Source of the DNA: Candidatus Kryptoniota bacterium
Lineage (GTDB): Bacteria > Bacteroidota > Ignavibacteria > Kryptoniales > Kryptoniaceae
Assembly: GCA_938074445.1 (NCBI GenBank)
Contig: CALJEK010000017.1
Span: 1 to 64,000 of the forward strand
Direction of reading: 5' to 3'
Length of the DNA stretch: 64,000 bases
Position numbers and translations under genes: made by a program. The notes below the pieces were generated by a model. It had not been told where the DNA came from. It was given only the letters and a program-made list of their open reading frames with translations, and made no database searches. This document shows positions 37,423 to 47,679 of this stretch, in pieces. Each line of letters begins with the position of its first letter. Position 1 is the first letter of the stretch.

Positions 37423-37917
37423 CTATCTTCTCAAAACATTTATTATTGCTGCAATTCCACCAGCTGCAAGCCCGATATCCCTTAAAATTGCAAGTATATC
37501 TTTAATCACATCAATAGAACCACCTGGGACCACGACCGTATCCCCAGGTAAAAGTATCGGGCTTGGGTCACCATCTTCAACAATTTTTTCAACATTAACC
37601 TTTATAACCTTCTCCACAATGGTTGAATCCTCGCGAACGTTGCGAATTATCTTAACATCTTTTAACTTCGCCTCTTTTAATGGACCACCGCCATAAGAAA
37701 TCAATTGAACCAGATCAGTTGAACTTGGGACTTCATATCTCCCGGGATTTCTCACAAAGCCCCAAAGATTTACCGTAATCGTAAGCTCCCCAGTTTTTCC
37801 AACAAAGTAATATGCGCTTGAACCACCACCTGTCACAATTCTTGTTCCGCCTTCAAAAAGTTGAGCAAACGATATTGAAGTAAATACCAACACAAAAGAG
37901 ATAATTTTCCTCAACAT
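37423..37917 (-). CDS. exported SLBB-domain protein (polysaccharide-export-like)
   Basis: A 164-aa protein with a signal peptide (IISFVLVFTSISFAQ), one SLBB domain at about 45-130 ('TITVNLWGFVRNPGRYEVPSSTDLVQLISYGGG' in outline, ending 'LLPGDTVVVPGGS'), and a C-terminal hydrophobic stretch (IDVIKDILAILRDIGLAAGGIAAII) that may anchor it. SLBB domains occur in Wza-type exporters and bind glycans or cobalamin; the poly-export (PES) domain of Wza is missing here, so it is a stand-alone SLBB protein. It lies between the FN3 lipoprotein (28 nt) and glnB (13 nt). Confidence 0.82.
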   Translation of the reverse strand: MLRKIISFVLVFTSISFAQLFEGGTRIVTGGGSSAYYFVGKTGELTITVNLWGFVRNPGRYEVPSSTDLVQLISYGGGPLKEAKLKDVKIIRNVREDSTIVEKVIKVNVEKIVEDGDPSPILLPGDTVVVPGGSIDVIKDILAILRDIGLAAGGIAAIINVLRR

Positions 37918-37945
37918 AGTTTTATGTTCACCTCCGTTATCTGTT

Positions 37946-38659
37946 TTACTTTATGTTAAAAACACTCCAATTGGACTTTGAGCCTGCACTCTGCCCAAAT
38001 TGAACCCTATCGACACGCCACTTGTATTGACGCCCCGATATAAAATTTTCTTTCGCCTTTGAATCAATGTTAAACTTAACCGAAAAATCACTAAAACTTC
38101 TATAACTGTAAATCCAAATCAAACTATCAGTTTGAGCATTCTTAACTCTTATCACAAAATCACCACCACCATTGGGATCATCCCATCTGAAAACAACTGT
38201 ATCCGCACCAACTTGTGAATTATTACCTGGCGAAATCAATCTCGGTTTTAGATATAGTTCAAACGAAATCGTATCAGACGGCTGACTTTCAACATTATCG
38301 CGGTTATATGCCCTTACATAATAGTAATAAACCTTGCGAAATTCGACATTTCTATCAATGAAAAATGTATCTGCGACACCCGCTTGTGCCCTTACATCAG
38401 AATAAAGCTTAAACTCAATCTTATCTCCTTTTGTTTCACCGCGATATATTTTATATCCAGATGAATTTCCAACCCTTCCCCACAATATCTTTATCCCATC
38501 AACCTCGGGGACAGCACCACTACCAACATCAAATTCTTCAGATAAGGGGTCGAGCACCGGGTAAATTTTGGGTCGATCCGGAGCAGGCAAACTTTCACGA
38601 GTTGGACTACATGAAAACAAATAGAAAAGCAGGAAAATTATTTGAATCTTCCACCTCAT
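37946..38659 (-). CDS. fibronectin type III-like lipoprotein
   Basis: A 237-aa predicted lipoprotein. The signal peptide ends in the lipobox 'LFSC' (Cys17), so the mature protein is tethered by lipid. One or two beta-sandwich domains follow: 'DGIKILWGRVGNSSGYKIYRGE' and 'RKVYYYYVRAYNRDNVESQPSDTISFEL' in parts are classic FN3 strands, and 'RQYKWRVDRVQFGQ' ends a second one. It overlaps the PorV-like gene by 4 nt in the secA-porU run. It may bind to outer-membrane or T9SS parts, but that is only inferred from position. Confidence 0.82.
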   Translation of the reverse strand: MRWKIQIIFLLFYLFSCSPTRESLPAPDRPKIYPVLDPLSEEFDVGSGAVPEVDGIKILWGRVGNSSGYKIYRGETKGDKIEFKLYSDVRAQAGVADTFFIDRNVEFRKVYYYYVRAYNRDNVESQPSDTISFELYLKPRLISPGNNSQVGADTVVFRWDDPNGGGDFVIRVKNAQTDSLIWIYSYRSFSDFSVKFNIDSKAKENFISGRQYKWRVDRVQFGQSAGSKSNWSVFNIK

Positions 38660-39675
38660 AGTTTCCTCAAAATTTTATCGATTATTAATGAACTGCTTAT
38701 CCTATGAACAGCCCCAAGATCATGTAAAAGAAAAGCATAATCAACAATAAGAAAGTCGATCTTCAAACCAGCGCCGATCGTTAAATTTTCGACATTTTTC
38801 CCAAACCGAACAAAAAGCAAATCCTTGTATCCATACTCAATCCCGTATAACTTATCTGTAAGATAAGAATTTTGACTTCCATATGCAACCGTAACTTTTC
38901 CCGAAATAAAATTAACGGGAAAAGTATAAGAAAGACCAAACATCAATGTTGATTCAACAAAATGTTCTCTCCTCGTGCTCCACGAAATTCTTGTCTTACC
39001 AATATCTTTAAGAGCGATTGAAATCGAAACATCGCCTACGTTTTCCCTTTGAAGGAAATCGTCCATGCTGAACCTGAACATAACTCCAGCATCAAAGCCA
39101 AACCCAGTCCCTTTTTCAAAACCGAGTTTTTGATTTAACAATTTAAAATTTACTCCGATCGGCAAAGAGACTGGGACCTTATACCTTGACCAACCAAAAT
39201 TTATATTAAATTTGAATTCTTTTGAAAACGAAAAATAAAATGCGTCCTCAACATCACTGAAAAAGTCCCCGCCGGAATAGTTTTTAACCAAGTTCTCTCT
39301 ATCTATCGGCACCTCAACGTTTGTGAAATCTGGGGTGCGCGGGATATTATCAACGCTTAATCTAACCCAATTTATCGCAAGCCCAAGCTCCTGAACATTT
39401 TGTATAAATCCAATATGAAAGAAAGACGCAAGTGGATTTGTTAACCCACCAAAATGAGATGAATACATCAAAGATAAAACACCACTCCCTGATATAGCAA
39501 CACCAGCTGGGTTATAATAAAACGAAGACCCATCGTTTGCGATCGCTATAAAAGCCCCACCCATCCCAAGAGCTCTCGCACCAACCGGAATCCTCAAAAA
39601 TTCACCCGCATATTTTGAATTATCCGAATAAACAAACGAAAAAATTAACAACGAAAAAACTATCCAGTTCTTCAT
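38656..39675 (-). CDS. porV: PorV/PorQ-family outer-membrane beta-barrel protein
   Basis: A FadL-like outer-membrane barrel of the T9SS. It has a signal peptide (VFSLLIFSFVYS), the family opening 'RIPVGARALGMGGAFIAIANDGSSFYYNPAG' in outline and repeated amphipathic strands ending in an aromatic tail. In Porphyromonas, PorV carries T9SS cargo to the PorU sortase, and porU-porV adjacency is common in Bacteroidota. Here it follows porU with 1 nt between them. At 339 aa it is shorter than PorV (about 390 aa), so PorQ or a general PorV/PorQ paralogue remains possible. Confidence 0.85.
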   Translation of the reverse strand: MKNWIVFSLLIFSFVYSDNSKYAGEFLRIPVGARALGMGGAFIAIANDGSSFYYNPAGVAISGSGVLSLMYSSHFGGLTNPLASFFHIGFIQNVQELGLAINWVRLSVDNIPRTPDFTNVEVPIDRENLVKNYSGGDFFSDVEDAFYFSFSKEFKFNINFGWSRYKVPVSLPIGVNFKLLNQKLGFEKGTGFGFDAGVMFRFSMDDFLQRENVGDVSISIALKDIGKTRISWSTRREHFVESTLMFGLSYTFPVNFISGKVTVAYGSQNSYLTDKLYGIEYGYKDLLFVRFGKNVENLTIGAGLKIDFLIVDYAFLLHDLGAVHRISSSLIIDKILRKL

Positions 39676-39676
39676 A

Positions 39677-42600
39677 TCACCTCACCCTTGCAATTTTCCC
39701 TGTGTAATTTTGAGTTTTTCCATTCCTTTTTATTGAAAACTTATAAAAATAAACACCATTTGCAACTTCATTCCCATCTCTATCCGTCCCATCCCACCAT
39801 ATCTCGTGATAACCAATTGCGGTAGGAATACCTGTCCCACCAACTTGAAAACCATAAACTTCTAAAGGGTCAAAAGATGGAAACTTGAAGTTTCGAATCA
39901 ACCTACCCGCAACGGTATATATTTTAAACTCAACTTCCTCAACCGGCGCCCCAAAGATTTCATAAGCGAAAAACGTTTTATCTGAAAACGGATTCGGGAA
40001 ATTGCCATAAATTTTAACATCAAAATTTGAAACAACCTTGAACGAAACTTTAACTTCCCCAGACCAATTCCCATTAACATCTCTTGCCGAAAAACTCGCC
40101 CAGTGCTCCCCATCCGTCAACTTTGGACTTAATCTGACAAACACACTCTTCGGATTTACAATAGTGTCGGGAATCGTGAGCTCCGAATAGTTCACATCCT
40201 TGCCATCGATTTTGAACTTTAAAGAACCGCTTGAAATATCAACCCCCTCGTCATCCTCAATCAAAACGCTAAAGACAGGATTTGCCGAAACATGAGCACC
40301 ATCTCTAAAACTTTGACCTTCAACCGTGACCTTAACTATTGGAGCCCTTGAATCATTCGAGAAACCAAGAACATATAATCCCAATTCATCAAGTCTACCC
40401 TGAAACCATTCACCGCTTAAACTTCCATTCTTCACTCGAAAAGTTCTCAACTTTTCATCGTAAAGATAAAGTTTTATTCGCTCCATATTTCGATTTAAAT
40501 TAGAATCCGAAACATCAACCCTTACAAAAATATCAATTGACCCTTGAGCCCCCAAAGCATCATATTTAACCGCAAAAATTCTCTGCTCGCCGAAAGGTTT
40601 CATCGGATAAAAACTGTTTGACGACACCGAAAGATGAAAATCCACAGGATATTCAAAAGCGATGATCGCAATTGACGACGAAGTCCTCTTCAAAGAAATG
40701 TTCTGCGCAACCGAGATCGAATCAGAATTAAACCTCACGAAGTTATATTTTAACTCATTGTAAATAAGATTGTTTGAATAATCAATATCATCCCCTGATA
40801 ATGAATCGCTCTCAATCACAGCGTAAATTCTATAAGTCCCAATGTTCAAGTTTTTCTCAACCGGTATCTCAATTTCAATAGACGAATTACCCCTGACAGA
40901 AAACCTCGCTTGACCGATTAAATAGTTTTCGTCTCTGAGTTTATTATAGTAAATTTTCACTTTGAAATCATTTGCGTCAACATTGGCAAGGTTATAAATT
41001 TTGGTTGAAACCTTAACGGTTGTGTCAACAACAACAAATTTAAGATCCGAGCTCTTTGTATAAATTGAGCCTTGCAATGCGTTTAATTCATTCGGAATAA
41101 AGGATGGGTCGGGCAATCCACCTACTATAACCTCTTTCCATTCACCATTAAAAACTCTACCACCCCGATAAACAAGCATCTGAAACATATATTTTGTCCC
41201 AGAAACAACAGGAATTTTAGCAACTGATTGATAGAAACTCCCACCCACATTTCTACATAACAACGTATCCCTACCGAGGAAAAAGTCAAATTTACCATTT
41301 CGACTCTTGTATCTATAGATGAGGAACTTTACCGAATCAGGATTTTCATAGTTTTCAATCTCAACCCTTCCAGAAAACAATAAACTATCACCGCTCTTTG
41401 GAGTTTCAGGAATAATAGAATATTCTCCAATAAAAACACCGCTTGTTTTGAACAAGCTAAACCCAGCTTCCGACCTTTGCCCATCACTTATAAAAACTTT
41501 AACAAATCCCGAACTTATCACTGGCTTTATAAATAAATCAGCATTGCCTGATCGTAAAGCAATTGAAATTTCGCTCTTCGATATGTGCAGACTATCTGCA
41601 ATTGTGATTAAAACATTGCCAGATTGAATTTGAGATTGAATGCGAAGTTTTAGCGAATCATTTAAGGTAATAACTTTCCTCTCACTTTGGACAATTGTTT
41701 TATTTTCCGGAAAAGGTAACTTTAAGGCTGGGTCGCCAATGTAATTATATTGATAAACCATTGACCTCGCCTGTGGCCAGAAAAAGTAATTTGAGTAGTA
41801 TCTCGCTTTGCCAAGCGCGATTATTTCACCTACGCTTCTATCAGGGTCAAACATATAAGGTAAGAGGCTTAGAATCATAAAATAATCATTTAAAAGCCAA
41901 CCAAGCCCACTTGAAGCTAAAACTCCGATCGCACCTTTGTCCTTTTCGATCACAAGATTAACACCGAGAGCAGTTCTATTTGGGTATTCAAATGCCCCCG
42001 AGAAACATGTCATACTGGTGATGATGGGATATTTATCTTTGTTTGATAACTTGGGAATATCTTCATTTTTTAACAAACCGTTATCTGACCATATAGCCCC
42101 GCCACCGTGACCAACAAAGTTTATGAACAACTGTCCTTCTGCAAAATAGTTCAAAAGTTTAGATGTGCCCCCAGAAAAAGCTGAACCAGCAATGACATAC
42201 AAACGATTTATGTTAAGATACTTTGGTAAAGCATTCATAACTAAATAGTCCGTTTGCGATTCGAAATCCCTTCCTTCCCCAGCTATCATTAAAACGTTTC
42301 TATTCCAACTTTGCGGTTTTTGAGACCAAAAGGAGATTATTTTGCCAACCACGTTTTCAAGTTCTTGCTTGTCTCTAACAGGCAATCGACCCAATAAAAT
42401 ATCGCTCAGATAATCATCGCCATCAATAAATGTAAACCAAGCATCGGCAGATGTTGCACCATACCAATATGATTGAAAAAACATAGTTGGAATTAAATCA
42501 AAATTAGGGTAACGCCAATTGTCATAAACAGACCCACCAGCAAAAAGAACATAGGTTGGGGATTTCGCCCAATTAAAATAGGTGTATTTTAAAAATTCCT

Positions 42601-44503
42601 TTATAGCGTAAGGACTTTTAACCCCATAGTTAAATTCATCGTAGATATCGTCAACACTTACTATTTTAACAGTTAAACCCTTTGACTCATAAAAACTTTT
42701 AAGCCTGTTTAACGGATGTTGTTCGTTATTTGCGTCTTTAATCTTGTCATACAGAAGTGGATGGGTTACAATCAAATAGTCAGATGAGTTAGATGTGTTT
42801 TTAAAGTTTGTTTTTAGATCTTTTGCGATGCTATCAGGCTTAAGTTTCGCACCATCGCTCACCGCAATAAATTCAATATCTTGAGACAGAACATTAGCAT
42901 AAAAAATTGCATGGTAATTTTCACCAAGTTTCTCATCCTTCGCTTTTACAATTTCAACATTTGAAATTTTTGAGGTTCCAATCCTGTAAATACTTATATT
43001 TGGGTTTTTAAAACCGAAAAGTTCAAATCTGAAATAACCGCTTGTATATTCGGGAGGAATTCTAAATTTAACTTCATCGCCATCTGCCTGATAAAGTCGT
43101 CTATAAGTTATCTCAAACCAATTAACAGCAAATGTCGTATTCGCTATTTTACCTTCGCTTGCGTTGAAAACTGTAACTTTGTTTGTTCCATGTCTTAAAA
43201 CATTATTTGCAACTGGGTAGCCAAAGTTTTCAGAAGATGCGATATTGATCGATTGTCCATTCCACTGCGTTGTTAAAATTCTTTGATTGTTTATGAAAAC
43301 ATTTGCTATATGTTCCGGATTAAGTGAAGGCGTAGAGGTTATCCCATGAAAGGCAACTCTTAATTTGATATTATCTAAACTCAATGGGTCTGGCGTAGGT
43401 ATGTGAACGTTAAAATCAGTTTGCTGATTCGAGTTAAGCAATGCCCAAAACCAATGATCTCTAACATCATAGGTTAAGTTAACATCAACATCCTTTAAAC
43501 GGTCGAAGATAAAATCTTTTTCAAAATGAATTGTTGAATAAAATGAAGCACCGCGAAGGTCGATAAAATTTTCAAAAGACCTCGAACCTATTTCCTCGGC
43601 TAACCTCAAACCATCTTTTTCCCCAACCTCAAGAAAATATACATTTACATCCGTAAATGGATCATTGTAAAGGTCTTCTCGCCCATTTGAATAGTTATTT
43701 TTCTTTCGCTCTGCGTAAAACTCAATATAATCACCCTCATTAAAAACTCCATCCCCGCCCGAATAAACATAAATTGGTATTTCGACGCCATTGTTTTTAA
43801 TCCTCAACCTTGATGCCCGAACCCCTTTAAGGTCAATCCCAACATTCTTCAAATCCTCATAAGTTATCTTATAAACTCCGTCTCTCCTTACAAAAATTTT
43901 GTATTCAAATTCCACAGGCGACTGTTGAGAACTGAAATTGATATCAACCCTATTTATTCTCGGGTTTGAATAAATAGTTTTATCGTCAACCCGCGAAACT
44001 TCACTTGAGGAAATAATGAACTTCACATTTATAAGATACTTCAACTTTTGACCATAAACTTTAAATGGGAAAATAACAAGGTTAAAGACATCGACCCCGC
44101 GAAGTTTACCAAGATAAACGAAATCATAGATTTTATCCTCAAGCAAGAACTCCCCTTCAAATTCAACTCCGTCAGGCAAAGATTTTTCCTTCATCTCCGG
44201 AAGTGGGAAATTTAAATCTACCTCGTCAAATTCATATTGAATAAGTTCAATTTTTGCATTCGGAGTGGCTGAAAGAAGAAAACTATAATAGGGCAAAAAA
44301 TTTGTCAGAAGCGAAACATTTTCATAATTTCTGGGGACAATTATTGAATATTTTCTTCCAGCAATTTCAATCCCCTTTATTTCAGGTTTATCAACCTTAA
44401 TTTCAATTTCCTTTACAAAACCGTGATCAATTAGGTTAAATTCCTGCCCATAGACAATCTGGAAAAACAAGAGGAGGAGAGTAGCAATTTTTGAAATTCT
44501 CAT
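39677..44503 (-). CDS. porU: T9SS sortase PorU (C25 gingipain-like peptidase)
   Basis: A surface cysteine peptidase that removes the sorting domain of T9SS cargo and links cargo to lipid. Order: signal peptide (1-19), N-terminal beta domains, a C25 caspase-like catalytic domain about 570-960 with 'FVGHGGGAIWSD' (His near 798) and 'SMTCFSGAF' (Cys near 832), CARDB/Ig-like domains, then a FlgD-type Ig domain with its own C-terminal sorting region ('GNFPNPFSDKTFFAYEIFG'). At 1608 aa it is longer than PorU of Porphyromonas (about 1160) because of extra Ig domains. It is 11 nt downstream of secA. Confidence 0.92.
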   Translation of the reverse strand: MRISKIATLLLLFFQIVYGQEFNLIDHGFVKEIEIKVDKPEIKGIEIAGRKYSIIVPRNYENVSLLTNFLPYYSFLLSATPNAKIELIQYEFDEVDLNFPLPEMKEKSLPDGVEFEGEFLLEDKIYDFVYLGKLRGVDVFNLVIFPFKVYGQKLKYLINVKFIISSSEVSRVDDKTIYSNPRINRVDINFSSQQSPVEFEYKIFVRRDGVYKITYEDLKNVGIDLKGVRASRLRIKNNGVEIPIYVYSGGDGVFNEGDYIEFYAERKKNNYSNGREDLYNDPFTDVNVYFLEVGEKDGLRLAEEIGSRSFENFIDLRGASFYSTIHFEKDFIFDRLKDVDVNLTYDVRDHWFWALLNSNQQTDFNVHIPTPDPLSLDNIKLRVAFHGITSTPSLNPEHIANVFINNQRILTTQWNGQSINIASSENFGYPVANNVLRHGTNKVTVFNASEGKIANTTFAVNWFEITYRRLYQADGDEVKFRIPPEYTSGYFRFELFGFKNPNISIYRIGTSKISNVEIVKAKDEKLGENYHAIFYANVLSQDIEFIAVSDGAKLKPDSIAKDLKTNFKNTSNSSDYLIVTHPLLYDKIKDANNEQHPLNRLKSFYESKGLTVKIVSVDDIYDEFNYGVKSPYAIKEFLKYTYFNWAKSPTYVLFAGGSVYDNWRYPNFDLIPTMFFQSYWYGATSADAWFTFIDGDDYLSDILLGRLPVRDKQELENVVGKIISFWSQKPQSWNRNVLMIAGEGRDFESQTDYLVMNALPKYLNINRLYVIAGSAFSGGTSKLLNYFAEGQLFINFVGHGGGAIWSDNGLLKNEDIPKLSNKDKYPIITSMTCFSGAFEYPNRTALGVNLVIEKDKGAIGVLASSGLGWLLNDYFMILSLLPYMFDPDRSVGEIIALGKARYYSNYFFWPQARSMVYQYNYIGDPALKLPFPENKTIVQSERKVITLNDSLKLRIQSQIQSGNVLITIADSLHISKSEISIALRSGNADLFIKPVISSGFVKVFISDGQRSEAGFSLFKTSGVFIGEYSIIPETPKSGDSLLFSGRVEIENYENPDSVKFLIYRYKSRNGKFDFFLGRDTLLCRNVGGSFYQSVAKIPVVSGTKYMFQMLVYRGGRVFNGEWKEVIVGGLPDPSFIPNELNALQGSIYTKSSDLKFVVVDTTVKVSTKIYNLANVDANDFKVKIYYNKLRDENYLIGQARFSVRGNSSIEIEIPVEKNLNIGTYRIYAVIESDSLSGDDIDYSNNLIYNELKYNFVRFNSDSISVAQNISLKRTSSSIAIIAFEYPVDFHLSVSSNSFYPMKPFGEQRIFAVKYDALGAQGSIDIFVRVDVSDSNLNRNMERIKLYLYDEKLRTFRVKNGSLSGEWFQGRLDELGLYVLGFSNDSRAPIVKVTVEGQSFRDGAHVSANPVFSVLIEDDEGVDISSGSLKFKIDGKDVNYSELTIPDTIVNPKSVFVRLSPKLTDGEHWASFSARDVNGNWSGEVKVSFKVVSNFDVKIYGNFPNPFSDKTFFAYEIFGAPVEEVEFKIYTVAGRLIRNFKFPSFDPLEVYGFQVGGTGIPTAIGYHEIWWDGTDRDGNEVANGVYFYKFSIKRNGKTQNYTGKIARVR

Positions 44504-44514
44504 CTCTTCATCCG

Positions 44515-47500
44515 CTATATTTTACCGTGACAATGTTTATATTTTTTACCACTACCACATGGGCATGGGTCATTTCGACCAACCTTTTGCGTGACCTTTA
44601 TCGGTTTCAATTTAACATCCGACTTAACGGAAGTTGCCACATCGGCGCCAGCTGCGACCTTTAACCCCATACCGATTGACTCTTGATGAACAAGATTAAG
44701 CTGTTCTCTTCTCGGTCTTCTGGGTTTTCTTTCAACAACCTCCTCAGGAACAACAGGAAACATCCTAAAAACTATGCTTAAAACACCACTTCTTATTCTT
44801 CTCATCATTTCCATAAACATTTCAAATGCTTCAGTTTTATACTCAACCAGCGGGTCTTTCTGAGCATATGCACGTAGGTGAATTCCTTCTCTCAGCTCAT
44901 CCATTTCCCTTAAATGTTCCTGCCATCTTTGATCTATCACCTGTAGAATTGCCATTTTCATCAAAGCAAACATCAGTTCTTCGCCAAGTTGCGCTTTTTT
45001 CTGAGTATAAAATTTGACCGCCTCATCATAAATTTTTTCCTTTAACCCTTCCTTCCCAAGTTTTTCAAATTCATCGGGTGTAATTTTTAAGTCGATCAAA
45101 AGCGTTCTCATTAATTCATCCTTCAAACCTTGATAGTCAAGATTTAAGTAATGCCTTTCGACCACATCCTCAACATAGTCAGTTAACATATCAAAGAGGT
45201 CATCCTCAAGTCGTTCCCCCAGAAGAGCATGCCTTCTTAAACTATAGACAACTTCTCTCTGCTTATTTAGGACATCGTCGTATTCGAGCAATCTTTTTCT
45301 TATAGCAAAGTTATTTTGCTCAACTTTTTTCTGCGCTCGTTCAACACTTTTTGTTATCATTGGATGTTGAATTGGTTCCCCCTCTTTATAGCCCAGACGT
45401 TGCATTATGTTTGCAATTCTATCGCTTCCAAACAAACGCAAAAGGTCATCCTCTAACGAAAGGAAGAATCTCGAGGAGCCGGGGTCTCCTTGCCTTCCAG
45501 AACGACCCCTTAATTGAAGATCAATTCTTCGCGCTTCGTGCCTTTCTGTTCCAATTACATGTAAACCACCAAGTTCTGCGACACCAGGTCCAAGTTTGAT
45601 GTCTGTACCACGTCCTGCCATATTCGTCGCAATTGTTACCATCCCCCTAAGCCCAGCATTAGCAACGATTTCAGCTTCTTTTTGATGGTGTTTAGCATTT
45701 AAAACGTTATGAGGAATTCCGCGACGTTTTAACATTCTACTTAAAAGTTCAGAAACCTCAACGCTTGTCGTTCCAACTAAAACCGGTCTTCCGATCTTGT
45801 GCATTCTCTCAATTTCATCAATGACAGCGTTGTATTTTTCCTTTTTCGTTCTGTAAATCACATCGTCATAATCAATTCTTATGCATGGTTTATTTGTTGG
45901 TATAACCACAACATCGAGTTTATAAATTTCCCAAAACTCCTGAGCTTCGGTTGCTGCTGTTCCAGTCATCCCCGCAAGTTTTTTGTACATCCTGAAATAA
46001 TTCTGAATCGTAATAGTTGCAAGAGTTTGAGTGTCTTGTTCAACTTTAACTCCCTCTTTTGCTTCAATTGCTTGATGCAATCCCTCTGAATATCTTCTTC
46101 CGGGCAAAACTCTTCCTGTAAATTCATCAACTATTAAAACTTTCCCATCCTGCACTATGTAGTCAACATCTTTTTCAAACATTATATAAGCTCTAAGCAA
46201 CTGTTGAATTGAGTGAACTTTATCGCTCCGCTCGGAGTAGAGTCTATATAATTCTTCTTTTTTTCTTTGTTTTTGTAAAGGGGTAAGGTATGGATCATTT
46301 TCAATTATGCTTATCTCCGTTCCAAGGTCTGGTAAAATGAAAAATTCTTTATCTTCAGGCGAAAGATTTGAAAGGAATTCTCTTCCCTTTTCCGTCAAAT
46401 CAATTATATGATTCTTTTCATCAACGACGAAATATAAATCTTCATCCAGTTGCCTCATCCTAACGCCTTGATCCTTGAGAAATTCAAGCTCCGTGTCAAG
46501 GAGAAGTTTTTGATATTCAGGCTCGGCAAGTATCTTGCGCAACTTTTTATGCTTCGGTGCCCCTCTATGTGCCTTTAGAAGTAAAACCCCAGCTTCTTCA
46601 AGTTTGCCTTCGTTCAAAAGTTTTTCAGCTTCATCAACTATTTTGCTGACAAGATTTATTTGGGCTGTGACAAGCCTCTCAACCTTTGGCTTCATCCAGT
46701 CAAACTTATGTTCCGTTTCAGGCACAGGACCGCTTATTATAAGAGGAGTTCGCGCTTCATCAATTAGAACAGAGTCAACCTCATCAACAATGGCGTAATA
46801 ATGTCCGCGCTGAACTATGTCGCTTGGATCAATCGCCATATTATCGCGCAAATAATCAAAGCCAAACTCATTGTTAGTTCCATAGGTTATGTCACAATTA
46901 TATTGAGATTTTCTCTGCTCAGTGTTCATCCAATTTTGAATACACCCAACTGTTAAGCCAAGAAACTCATAAATTTTCCCCATCCATTGGCTATCTCTAA
47001 GAGCGAGGTAATCATTAACCGTTACGATATGAACACCGCGACCGGTCAAAGCATTAAGATAGGCGGGCATAGTCGCAACGAGCGTTTTACCTTCACCTGT
47101 TGCCATTTCCGCAATTTTACCTTGATGAAGCACAATAGCACCCATCAATTGAACATCAAATGGGACCATATCCCACACAATTTTATGCCCCGTCACTTCC
47201 CAACTTTTTCCAACTAATCTTCTGCATGTTTCCTTTACAACCGCATAAGCTTCGGGCAAAATCTCATCAAGAACCCTTTGCTCCTCTTTAAATAATTCTT
47301 TCTCAAGCTTTTCTATCTCATCATAAATTTCAAGCCTTTCTTCGCGAGTTAATTCCTTATCTTCACGAACACGGTTCTTGAGCTCAGCAATATTATCTTC
47401 AATATGTTTAGTTTTTTCTTTTATTCTGGCTTTAAACTCGTCTGTTTTCGCTCGTAACTCTGCATCGGTCAATGTGTTAAGAGTCGCATAAATCTCATTT

Positions 47501-47583
47501 ATACGATTAACAATTGGGATCAAAGCTCTTAAATCTTTCTCATTCTTGCTCGGGAAAATTTTTCGCAAAAGTTTTATAAGCAT
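44515..47583 (-). CDS. secA: preprotein translocase ATPase SecA
   Basis: The motor that pushes proteins through SecYEG. It shows 'ATGEGKT' (Walker A), 'DEVDSVLIDEARTPLIISGP' in part, 'MAGRGTDIKLG', 'RGRSGRQGDPGSSRFFLS' and the C-terminal SEC-C zinc tail 'RNDPCPCGSGKKYKHCHGK'. At 1022 aa it is longer than E. coli SecA (901) owing to an insert near 300-390, as found in Bacteroidota/Chlorobi SecA. It heads the long minus-strand run: secA, porU, porV and others. Sec export is needed before T9SS passage, so this layout is coherent. Confidence 0.98.
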   Translation of the reverse strand: MLIKLLRKIFPSKNEKDLRALIPIVNRINEIYATLNTLTDAELRAKTDEFKARIKEKTKHIEDNIAELKNRVREDKELTREERLEIYDEIEKLEKELFKEEQRVLDEILPEAYAVVKETCRRLVGKSWEVTGHKIVWDMVPFDVQLMGAIVLHQGKIAEMATGEGKTLVATMPAYLNALTGRGVHIVTVNDYLALRDSQWMGKIYEFLGLTVGCIQNWMNTEQRKSQYNCDITYGTNNEFGFDYLRDNMAIDPSDIVQRGHYYAIVDEVDSVLIDEARTPLIISGPVPETEHKFDWMKPKVERLVTAQINLVSKIVDEAEKLLNEGKLEEAGVLLLKAHRGAPKHKKLRKILAEPEYQKLLLDTELEFLKDQGVRMRQLDEDLYFVVDEKNHIIDLTEKGREFLSNLSPEDKEFFILPDLGTEISIIENDPYLTPLQKQRKKEELYRLYSERSDKVHSIQQLLRAYIMFEKDVDYIVQDGKVLIVDEFTGRVLPGRRYSEGLHQAIEAKEGVKVEQDTQTLATITIQNYFRMYKKLAGMTGTAATEAQEFWEIYKLDVVVIPTNKPCIRIDYDDVIYRTKKEKYNAVIDEIERMHKIGRPVLVGTTSVEVSELLSRMLKRRGIPHNVLNAKHHQKEAEIVANAGLRGMVTIATNMAGRGTDIKLGPGVAELGGLHVIGTERHEARRIDLQLRGRSGRQGDPGSSRFFLSLEDDLLRLFGSDRIANIMQRLGYKEGEPIQHPMITKSVERAQKKVEQNNFAIRKRLLEYDDVLNKQREVVYSLRRHALLGERLEDDLFDMLTDYVEDVVERHYLNLDYQGLKDELMRTLLIDLKITPDEFEKLGKEGLKEKIYDEAVKFYTQKKAQLGEELMFALMKMAILQVIDQRWQEHLREMDELREGIHLRAYAQKDPLVEYKTEAFEMFMEMMRRIRSGVLSIVFRMFPVVPEEVVERKPRRPRREQLNLVHQESIGMGLKVAAGADVATSVKSDVKLKPIKVTQKVGRNDPCPCGSGKKYKHCHGKI

Positions 47584-47631
47584 AATGCGTGATGTTAGAT
47601 TGAAATTGTTTTTGATAATTTTTCAGTTAAA

Positions 47632-47659
47632 AATATAAAAATAATCCCACTTATAACAA
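47632..47659 (-). promoter_or_regulatory. promoter of the secA operon
   Basis: On the minus strand TTGTTA (47659-47654), a 16-nt spacer and TATATT (47637-47632) give a start near 47625, about 42 nt before the secA ATG. No ribosome site is obvious before that ATG. Confidence 0.45.
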
Positions 47660-47679
47660 AACATCCCCAGTAGAGAAGC

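Noticed and set aside
39898-40113. 71-codon minus-strand frame inside porU
   Set aside because: It is a shadow frame within a well-supported gene and has no recognisable domain.
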